A stretch of DNA of 64,000 nucleotides from Lasioglossum baleicum (lineage: Eukaryota; Arthropoda; Insecta; Hymenoptera; Halictidae). Location: contig NC_134929.1 in the NCBI RefSeq assembly GCF_051020765.1, forward strand, positions 3,994,786-4,058,785, given 5' to 3'. Every line of letters starts with the position of its first letter. Position 1 is the first letter of the stretch. The position numbers and the translations under genes are program-made. Positions 54,993 through 62,693 of this stretch are shown here, in pieces. Below the pieces are notes generated by a model. The model did not search any database. It was not told the DNA's origin and saw only the letters and a program-made list of their open reading frames with translations.

Positions 54993-57116
54993 CTACTCTT
55001 CCGTGCGCGGGTTAGCGTTCCTTAACTTACACCGGCGTAGGGTCTGGTCTTTATTAAAAAATAGAATCCAGCGCTCCTTCCCGCTGGACGGCCGGAACTC
55101 CCTCGCCTTCGAGGTTATGTATCGCAACGGCACTTCGACTAGTCGTCCGGTCGGCAGTGTGTACCATGCGGTGGGGCATGGTGTGTCCTCTCCCACATAT
55201 GGCACAGGGGGTAGCGCTGTTGCTGCGGCTAGTTGCGTGGGGTTGGCCGGTAGGCCGTTATTACCGGGTTTCTCGTTTCCCGCGTCTGCCGTGTTTGCCG
55301 TCGTGGTCCTCGTGGCTGCGTCGTTCCCGGTGACGGTGTCGATTTGGGGGTCGACGATCGTGATGATCTCGATCTCTTTTTTCTCCCTTTTCGTGGGTGT
55401 TGTCGGCTCTGCTGTGCTCGTGGTTGGTGTGGCCCCTCGCTTTCGGCTTGGCGGCTTTATGATGTTGTCCCACCATTTGGCCGGTGCTGGTGGGTGTCCG
55501 CGCCCCGGGAATGGTCCGGCCCCCAGTTTGGCTCGGTGTTGTTCTATGGTCAAGGGTGGCCATATAACCTCGACCTCTGTTTCGGGGGGGTCCCGTTTAT
55601 ACCACGTGACGGGTCGTATGGTCGTGGCAGTGGTGCCCATTCGTCTAGTGGTCTCACCGCCCTTCGGTTCCTGCGGTGTCCTTGTGGTGCGGGAGGTTGT
55701 GACCGGCCGTGGTCTCGTCGGTTTCCTCGTGGCGATTTGAATGTTTAGGTCGACCACTTTGTTGGACCTTATGGTGGGCCTGGCCCTCTTGGCGGTTGGT
55801 GCTGGCGCTGGAGGGGCTTTCTCTATTGCCATGTACCGGGTTGTCCGGGGTGGGGCTTGTCGTTCTTCGGTGTCTGCGGTGGTCGTTGCCAGGTGCTCCG
55901 GCGTGGCTGGAGTCGGTGGCCTCTCCAACGGCTCGTCGAAGAGGTCTTCTAGCCCGGCGTAAAAATCTACCATGTTGACCTGTGAACATATAAGCGGTTT
56001 CGGATTTTTCCTAGGACGTCCGCGGCGGCGTGGTTCGGGGTTTGAGGATGCCGTTGTGTTTTGATCGGACGGGATGGGCGGGAGGGTTGGTTTCCGTATT
56101 TCGGTCGCAGGTTCTTTCGGTTCCGTGTCCGTTCCTTGATCTGGTTTTAGATCGTGGACGTGAATGTGTCGCGCCCATTTCCCGTTGTCGCTGTGGAGAT
56201 CTACGATGACCGGCGATATTATGCGGCCGACCGTGTAAGGCCCGCTGTATTTTGGAGCTAGTTTCGCGGCAATGCCCGCCCCTTTATCGGACAGCGTGTG
56301 CTCTCTTTTCCATACTCGGTCGCCGATTGCAGGTCTCCAGTCTCGGTGTCGCAGGTTGTAGTATTTGGCCTGTCGGCCGAATGCTTGGGCCAAATGTAGC
56401 TTGGCCAGTTCTTGTGCTGCTCGGAGGTTTTTCCATCGGTGTTGCGGTACGTCGGGGCCGGTATCGGGAGGCTTTTCCACTTCTTCGTTGATTACTGCCT
56501 GCATCGCTGGGTTTCTCGGGCGGTACCGTTGTTTGATAGGCGTGCCGTCGGTCAGTTTGATGCGGTGTTGAGTGAGCGTGGTGCGCCCTGGAACGGTCTC
56601 GAATAGTTTCATCTCCTGTTCTAAAAAAGATTCCAGTCGTTTTTGTTCGTCCTCTGGCGGTTTTCGGAGGCCTACCTGTAGGCACGGTTCGGCTAAGTAG
56701 TCGGCGGGCCAGGAAGCGACGTCAGGTGGTGGGGTTAAGGTGATCTGCAATCGTGCGATTGCTCGGATCCCCAACAAGACCGGCGGTCCCATCTTCGGCA
56801 GGATGGTGAATTCTTGTGTCTGCGTCTGCCCTCCTATACTGAACGGTAATGTGATCTTGCCGATCGGTACTATATCGGAACCGTCGGCTAATCCGATGCG
56901 TCTGGCTGGTGTGAGTTCCGTGAACCCTCGCTGGTGTGCCCACTCCTGGACTTCCTCGTTGATGCAGGACAATTGCGAGCCTGTGTCCAGTAGTGCCTCT
57001 ACTTCTCGTCCCAGGAGTTGGATGCGTGTGAACGGGCGCGGGGTGTAGGTGATTATTGGGGCCGGCGGCTGCCCATCTGCGGCGTGCCCCTCGGTCCGTT
57101 TCCCGGTGGGTGACAC
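54993..57116 (-). pseudogene. Gypsy pol at the right end, in-frame 2088-bp deletion
   Basis: 707 codons. Protease and the first residues before RT are kept to INEEVEK; the frame then resumes at TGPDVPQHRW, beyond the integrase core. About nine bases at the join (around 56463-56474) are not directly explained by either parent side. RT, RNase H and the integrase core are lost; the GPY/F module and tail remain. Independent of the 1410-bp deletion. Confidence 0.9.
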
Positions 57117-58114
57117 TCTCGGGTCAGTACCCCATCTCTACCACATCTTGAGCAAAATTTTCTATACTGGTTTCGACATTCGAAACGCTGATGTCCGCGT
57201 TGTTTACACCGCCAGCAGTGGGTGTCCACGTGATATGCGTTGGTCGGGATTGAGTTCACTTCGGCTCGAGGTGAACTGTCCTCGTTCCATTCGGTGCGAT
57301 ACGGGAGGTCGGGGTTCCGGAGGCCATCGGTTGTGACAGCTGCTGTCCGCGCGTAAGTGCGGCTGAGGCGATTTTTCCTATCGTTAGCTCTTTCGATACG
57401 CTGTACCTGTCTGAGTAGGTCGTCGGTACTCGAGATGGTGTCCGGGTTAATGATCGCCGCGTACTCCGGTAGCATGTTTTCGAAAATTAATTCGAGGCTT
57501 TCCTCGGGGGGAATCATTGCGCGTCGGGTCAGTGTATTTAGGGCGTTCATAAACGAGTTGAACGGTTCCCCGGGTCGTTGCATACGGTCGCGTTCTCGCT
57601 GTACCCGGGTACTGTTTGGGGAAAAGAATGCGATGAATTTGTCGGCGAACTCGGCCCAGTGCGAAATCTGTAGGCGTGCGTTTCGGTACCATAACTGGGC
57701 GTCCCCCCGTAGTAATTCGGGTAACCCCCTTAATAATTCGTTATCGGTAAATTGATACGAGGCTTGTAACTCGGCGATTCGTTCTATGAACGCGTATGGG
57801 TCTTTTCCGTCGCTAGTGCATCCCCATTTCCTCATGCGGTCCAAATTTTTGCAAGGATCCCCGTGCATAGGGACGTTGGGGACGTGTAAGAGGGTGGTTT
57901 GACTGGTGGACGCGCCGAGTTGTATGTCGGCGGTGCTCTGGAGTGTCGGCGTCTTCGGCTCGGCCATGTCGGATGGATTAGTGGGTTGCTGGTTCGTAAA
58001 ATCCTCCCACCTCTGTCGTAACTCTGGTGTCGTCCCGGTGACGGGTAAATTTCGTAGGCGTAGGTCGGCGATTAATCGTGCTCTCGTCTGGCGGAGGGTG
58101 TCTCTTGCCGGCAT
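57053..58114 (-). CDS. gag: Gypsy gag at the right end (353 aa)
   Basis: Intact frame with the same 3-codon deletion as the gag at 39784-40845. The frameshift heptamer is at 57098-57104. The leader upstream is cut at 58279, before the primer site, so no LTR or primer site accompanies it. Confidence 0.9.
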   Translation of the reverse strand: MPARDTLRQTRARLIADLRLRNLPVTGTTPELRQRWEDFTNQQPTNPSDMAEPKTPTLQSTADIQLGASTSQTTLLHVPNVPMHGDPCKNLDRMRKWGCTSDGKDPYAFIERIAELQASYQFTDNELLRGLPELLRGDAQLWYRNARLQISHWAEFADKFIAFFSPNSTRVQRERDRMQRPGEPFNSFMNALNTLTRRAMIPPEESLELIFENMLPEYAAIINPDTISSTDDLLRQVQRIERANDRKNRLSRTYARTAAVTTDGLRNPDLPYRTEWNEDSSPRAEVNSIPTNAYHVDTHCWRCKQRGHQRFECRNQYRKFCSRCGRDGVLTRECHPPGNGPRGTPQMGSRRPQ

Positions 58115-58279
58115 TCCCTAAGATTTGAATCCGCGCGTGTATCGCCGTGTATACACGAGATGACGTGAACGGCCTTGGTTGTGATCGGTTCGCCGTGGGC
58201 TCGTACTTTCGGTAGTCGGTTCCGGGGATGTTATGTATTTACTACGCGGCGGCCTAGTCTATTGTCGATTGCGTGCGAC

Positions 58280-58289
58280 AACCTCCCAG
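58280..58289. other. 10-nt filler at the right end of the Gypsy block
   Basis: AACCTCCCAG separates the truncated Gypsy leader from the second copy of the 43-bp target segment and matches neither side. Confidence 0.65.
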
Positions 58290-58332
58290 GCACCACTTTT
58301 GCACCAATTTTTGCGGATATTTTCGAATTTAT
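58290..58332 (+). repeat. 43-bp duplicated target segment, right copy
   Basis: Identical to 14053-14095. TE-Z left-arm sequence continues from here. Confidence 0.88.
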
Positions 58333-58520
58333 CTCAAAAATACCACGTGAAAGAGCAGACCTTTATCTTGAGAAACCCCCCTGTGAAGTTTGCATGGTCG
58401 ACGATTTTTTCGAACCAGAAAGCAAAATATCTTCGCCCGACATGAGTTTCCGCCAGTGGCGCTCGGGACGGGATACGGCGCAGCGACGGGTACGGAGCGG
58501 CGAACGACCGTTCTGGTGGT

Positions 58521-59029
58521 GAGCGCCACTGGTGGCAACTCATGTCGGGCGAAGATATTTTGCTTTCTGGTTCGAAGAAAACGTCGACCATGCAAACTTC
58601 ACAGGGGGGTTTCTCAAGATAAAAGTCTGCTCTTTCGCGTGGTATAGTTCAATTTTTCGCTGGACCCTTATTTTTTGAGATAAATTCGAAAATATCCGCA
58701 AAAATTGGTGCAAAAGTGGTGCATCTCCGTCTTTAATCATTGTTTAAACATGTTTACACAATCATAATGTATTAATATTGGATATCACTGTATTCAGGAA
58801 AGGCTACAGAATCTTTTGCTGTAAAGAACAATTCAATATCTTTTATAATAACATCGCAATATTTGTTTAAAGTTGAAAAATATGTCTTTTTTTTAAACTC
58901 CATTTTCTCAAAAACTGGACGTATAGGAAAAAAATTAAAACCAGATTTGGAATCAGCGCGGAAAACTCTATAAGAATCACATAGTGGAAATCGAAATACT
59001 TTTAAAAAGTTGAAATTTGTTGGACAGTG
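58521..59029 (-). repeat. Right inverted arm of TE-Z
   Basis: Reverse complement of the left arm, ending GTTGGACAGTG. It contains the same TTTAAACATGTTT core as 973-1469. Confidence 0.88.
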
Positions 59030-59032
59030 TTA

Positions 59033-59143
59033 TTATATAGATAGACATAAAAAAAAAGAATTAATCAAGTAAAAAAAATGTATACCTATGCCGGGAGCGA
59101 ACCTAGTATAGGCCGGTACACAATCGAATGCCTAACGCACTGA
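59033..59143 (-). ncRNA. tRNA-like unit in the right arm of TE-X, cut by TE-Y
   Basis: On the minus strand it reads GTGCGTTAGGCATTCGATTG, then a B-box-like GGTTCGCTCCC, then a T run. The A box is interrupted at 59141-59143 by TE-Y; its missing part continues at 60640. Confidence 0.5.
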
Positions 59144-59324
59144 CAAGGAGACCCCGCGTATCGAGACACCCAGATCTGAACGAAATTTTGTGTGAACATA
59201 GCTTAGACATTCTCATGAACTATCCCATTGGCTTTCTCTTGAATGGGCAGCCGTTTTCGAGATAATCGATATTGAAATGCGACATGTAAGTTATATTCCA
59301 TGAGTGAAAGCCTCTTGTCACAGA

Positions 59325-59402
59325 GGTCCGTGGCCGAGTGGGTTGAGCGAATGTCTACCACGAGGTTGGTCGGGGTTCGCGTCCCGTGTCGGCATTTTTT
59401 TT
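59325..59402 (+). ncRNA. tRNA-like Pol III unit, left arm of TE-Y
   Basis: TGGCCGAGTGGGTTGAGCG (59331-59349) is a good A box of the Leu/Ser tRNA type, GGTTCGCGTCC (59374-59384) a good B box, and T9 at 59394-59402 a terminator. The acceptor arm does not close into a standard tRNA. Confidence 0.6.
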
Positions 59403-59775
59403 TAAATATTTTTTTTCACTTTTTTTTTATTTTTCTACGTTCTACACATTATTTCTAATATAATAAATGACAAGTAATCTAGTTTTACGATAGACAAGAT
59501 ATATGTTTCCGCGCGGGGAAATTTTTTTGTTTCTTTTTCGAAGTTTTTGCAATAATGTAAAATAAGTTTACAACAAATAAGCAAGAAATTAAATATATTA
59601 ACACCACGATTCCCGCCAGCACGTAGTGGGGTGATTAGCGTCGAAAAAGCACCCGAAACATAAGTATATTCTGCACCACGAACACCGCACAAATACTGTT
59701 GCACTTTCGTTGCAGTTGCACTTTTCTTTTTTTAAATCTTCCGGAAACGCTACCTCGTTCACGTTGGCGTAAATG

Positions 59776-59840
59776 AATATAATATTATATAATTATAATA
59801 TAATTATAATATAATATTATATAATTATAATATTTTTTTT
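59776..59840. repeat. Palindromic AT repeat (ATAATTATAATAT)n
   Basis: Overlapping TATAATTATA motifs make a self-complementary low-complexity tract. Confidence 0.75.
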
Positions 59841-59889
59841 ATCTTTTATATTTTTTTTATCATTTCTTTTCCTTTCTTTTATCCCTTCA

Positions 59890-60004
59890 CCTGGCCGTCG
59901 GTGGCCTGAAAAACACATGTTGCTGTTTCTCTCCTTCTCTTGCTCGGTAAGACAGTCCCAAAGTAGTAGAGCAACATGTGTTTTTCGGGCCATCGTCGCC
60001 CAGG
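59890..60004. repeat. 35-bp hairpin arms inside TE-Y
   Basis: 59890-59924 and 59970-60004 are inverted copies with about five mismatches around a 45-nt loop; the core AAAAACACATGTTGCT is exact. It could be a foldback insertion or a miRNA-precursor-like structure. Confidence 0.7.
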
Positions 60005-60384
60005 TCTGGTCTACAACATCTAACAATAAATTGTACGCATTAAAAACGGCTCAAAAATAGCTTTATTGCTGCTTGCCTCGCAAACCGTCCAGACCATTTG
60101 CACGCCAAATGTTTCATTGTGCGTGCCGATGGCCGCTACAGGGCGATTACTTAAAAATACTGAAGTTGAAAAGATACTGTTTTATGATAATTTATTAGAG
60201 TCTTCGTATTTTGGCTAAAGGCCTCAACACAGCAAAAATAATTTGCGTTATAATACTTACCACAACGAATATGTTAGATTTTTATCAAACATATATCTTG
60301 TCTATCGTAAAACTAGATTACTTGTTATTTATTATATTAGAAATAATGTGTAGAACGTAGAAAAATAAAAAAAAAGTGAAAAAA

Positions 60385-60458
60385 ATGCCGACACGGGACG
60401 CGAACCCCGACCAACCTCGTGGTAGACATTCGCTCAACCGACTCGGCCGCGGACCGCT
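60385..60458 (-). ncRNA. tRNA-like Pol III unit, right arm of TE-Y
   Basis: Inverted counterpart of 59325-59402. Its terminator side is T5 then mixed T-runs; a few substitutions, some in the A-box side. Confidence 0.55.
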
Positions 60459-60639
60459 GTGACAAGAGGCTTTCACTCATTGAATATAACTTACATGTCG
60501 CATTTCAATATCGATTATCTCGAAAACGGCTGCCCATTCAAGAGAAAGCCAATGGGATAGTTCATGAGGATGTCTAAGCTATGTTCACACAAAATTTCGT
60601 TCAGATCTGGGTGTCTCGATACGCGGGGTCTCCTTGTGA

Positions 60640-61288
60640 GCCAACTGAACTGTTGGAAACGTGATTGATATTTCGAGATGTAATGTTCATACTGTAGAAA
60701 TATTAATTAAGTTGATTTCATTTTTTAATTACTTCTGTAGAATGCTCAAGGTTTATCAGAGCCTGATAGACTTACAGAATAAAAAGTACGTAATAATTTT
60801 AAGGTTAGCTTAGTTCTTCGCGGAAAAAACGCCGAAAAAATCCGTTTTTATTTTTTTTGACAACGGCGCACCAAACCAAAAAATCTGAAAAAATTCATGA
60901 ACAATACTTATAACAATATACTGCTACTGTAAAAATATAAATGTTGTCACTCTAAAACTTCCATGTGAAATCTGCATTTTTTCGATTTTTTTGAGGTTTT
61001 TGATTTTTTACAAGCAGGATTTCCATTTTAAAAATCTGAAACCAATTGCAAAGTATGTATTTGGGTTTTTGACATGTGTCAGATTTTTTTCAGAATTTTT
61101 AAACGTCATTAACTAGGAAAAATATGCCAAAAACTGATTTTTCGTTTTTACCCCATAACTACCCTCCCGATCGAGATACAGGGTTGAAATTTTGCACAGT
61201 ATGTTTTTTCTTGGTGTTCTATCGAATGGCACATCGTCGATAAAATTCGGCTCAAGGGCATTTTTGACTATCTTATCCGGCTATGCCC
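60640..61288 (-). repeat. Right inverted arm of TE-X (outer part)
   Basis: Reverse complement of 12323 to about 12972. Confidence 0.9.
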
Positions 61289-62040
61289 TTTCCAACGCGG
61301 AATGGGAAATATTACATGAACTTGCTGTAATTTTACAACCAATAGAATCTGCAACAAAAGTGATTAGTGGAGAATAGTACACTACAGCTTCAATCATAAT
61401 TCCAATTATTTCTGGATTACATAATATATGTATCAAATTAAAAGATAAAGATTTTTCAATGAACACACAATTAATATTACAGAACATTCAAACTAATATT
61501 GATAACAGATTCAGAGATATAAAAGACAACATAGTAATACAAACAAGTACATTTTTAGACCCACGGTTTAAGAATGCATTTTTTTCTACACAACAAGTAG
61601 AAAAAATTAAAATAGATATAATAAACTCGTTAATAAATGATTCAAATATTACCATGCAACAGGTAAATGATGTAGCAGATCCAGAAGTACAAAGCATTTG
61701 TATAGAAAATGAATTATCAATATGGGCCATACTAGAAAAAAATGTAAAAAAAAATAGTCCAGAAATGGTTTCGCTAGAAACAAAAATATTGTTTGAAATA
61801 GACCAGTATTTAAGGATCGAATTTTACAATAGATCTGGGGACCCATTAATTTGGTGGCAAGATCACCAACATCAATTCCCATTACTAAGGAAATTGATCG
61901 AAAGATTATTTTGTGTCGTCGCAACGTCAGTTCCATGCGAACGTATTTTTTCTAAAGCAGGATTAATATTAAACGAAAAAAGAAATCGACTAAAAGCCGA
62001 AAAATTATCAATGCTTTTGTTCTTAAATCATAACACATAA
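61289..62040 (+). pseudogene. hAT transposase, C-terminal part
   Basis: Resumes the frame broken by TE-X with SNAEWEILHELAVILQP. It meets an in-frame TAG at 61375-61377 after ISGE, then continues open to 62040. The last 60 residues are the hAT dimerisation domain: WWQDHQHQFPLLRKLI, then VPCERIFSKAGLILNEKRNR with the catalytic-region Glu. The stop and the insertion independently inactivate the gene. Confidence 0.88.
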
Positions 62041-62560
62041 ATAGTTTATTATTATTTAATATAAATACTTCGTTATACATATAGTTATAGTTTGTTATAC
62101 ATAGTTTATTATAGTTTGTTACGCATAGTTTATTATAGCTTGTTACACATAAGTAGATTTTTATTTTGCTTTTTAGGTTAAGTGTATTTTTATATATTCT
62201 TATATTACATATTGTTTATATAACACATAAATATATTTACTAATTTTTCATATTTTTGTTTCTATTTAAATTATACTACTTATTTATGTTAAGTTTTTAT
62301 ACATTTGTAAGTATATCTTTTATATATTATATACAACATACCACACAATATAAAATATTTCACAAGGTTTAAAGTTTGAAAAAATTTTAAACTGAACTTT
62401 CTTTTATAATTCATAGGCATTAGTTATTACTAATTATTAATTTATTCAATATTCAATGTTTGCCTTTATGCGATATAACTTATATGTATTTTTGTTTTTA
62501 TTTTTTATTATGTAACATGTCCCGAGAATATAGACTTCTATATAGAGTGACCAAGAACAG
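62041..62560 (+). other. 3' non-coding region of the hAT
   Basis: Very A+T-rich. A degenerate tandem repeat of about 24 bp built on ATAGTTTATTATAGTTTGTTA lies at 62085-62150; nothing else is recognised. Confidence 0.55.
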
Positions 62561-62693
62561 TTATGTTCCTATGCTCTCCACCAATCAGAAGCGATCACGA
62601 AAAATCACGAATCACTGTGAAAAAACACCGTGATTTAGAACGAACGTGATCGAATCACGAGTGATTCGGAATGAGCAGTTCATCCCATCTCTA
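62561..62693 (-). repeat. Right terminal and subterminal repeats of the hAT
   Basis: Contains clustered GTGATCGAATCACGAGTGATTC palindromes (quoted in part) and the inverted counterpart of the left TCACGGTGATTTATCACAGTG block, ending CCATCTCTA. Confidence 0.75.

Larger units (their letters stand above)
14096..58289. mobile_element. Composite Gypsy block with palindromic and tandem structure
   Basis: Contains 12 LTR copies in both orientations and eight internal coding fragments of one Gypsy family. Direct repeats: 16951-29685 with 30912-43639 (offset 13,961, falling to 13,952 after a 9-bp gag difference). Inner inverted repeats: 27136-35242 with 43640-51792. Outer inverted repeats: 14268-22706 with 51937-58279 (the right arm carries a 2088-bp deletion). 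The outermost sequence on both sides is 5' leader of the same element in opposite orientation. Copies differ by isolated substitutions only. Several junctions are shared, so the arrangement grew by copying already rearranged DNA. Confidence 0.85.
13756..59029. mobile_element. TE-Z: CACTGTCC foldback element, opened by the Gypsy block
   Basis: The left arm is 13756-14095 plus 58333-58464, the loop is 58465-58520 (56 nt, G+C-rich) and the right arm is 58521-59029. Ends are CACTGTCCAAC and GTTGGACAGTG, flanked by the 3-bp duplication TTA (13753-13755 and 59030-59032), as in PIF/Harbinger-type insertions. Without the Gypsy block the element would be about 1.04 kb with no coding capacity. The right arm carries about 23 bp that the left arm lacks. 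Confidence 0.87.
59144..60636. mobile_element. TE-Y: long-TIR element with tRNA-like units in both arms
   Basis: Starts CAAGGAGACC and ends GGTCTCCTTG, with TSD TGA (59141-59143 and 60637-60639). The uninterrupted left arm of TE-X shows the empty site with a single TGA (TCA on the plus strand near 12973). Arms are 59144-59508 and 60287-60636. The interior of about 780 bp has no recognised transposase. A 3-bp duplication recalls PIF/Harbinger or CACTA-like insertions, but the superfamily is unassigned. Confidence 0.85.
12323..61288. mobile_element. TE-X: DNA element with inverted repeats of about 750 bp and tRNA-like units
   Basis: Ends are GGGCATAGGCGGATAAGAT and, inverted, ATCTTATCCGGCTATGCCC. 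The left arm is 12323 to about 13070. The right arm is about 59033-59143 plus 60640-61288, split by TE-Y. Arms are roughly 97-98% alike by eye. Each arm ends inward in a tRNA-like sequence with a Pol III-type terminator. The unique interior is only 13071-13755 and lacks a recognisable transposase, so the element looks non-autonomous. It interrupts the hAT transposase. The target duplication is not resolvable. Superfamily unknown. Confidence 0.85.
1470..62693 (+). mobile_element. hAT DNA transposon, split by nested insertions
   Basis: Termini are AGAGATGG on the left (from 1470/1471) and CCATCTCT on the right (to 62693). They are followed inward by a subterminal inverted repeat, AATCACGGTG...TCACAGTGAT, and clusters of CGATCACG palindromes on both sides. 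The transposase pieces inside (10641-12322 and 61289-62040) are of the BED-finger hAT type. Removing the nested insertions leaves an element of roughly 4.8 kb. No 8-bp target duplication is visible: the left flank is GTTGTCAC, while the right flank is immediately Harbinger sequence. The coding region is dead (interrupted, with an internal stop). Confidence 0.82.

Noticed and set aside
12323..61288. TE-X as a Polinton/Maverick
   Set aside because: Long TIRs suggested it, but the ends differ from the AGTA-type Polinton ends and no polymerase, integrase or capsid gene is present in the unique interior.
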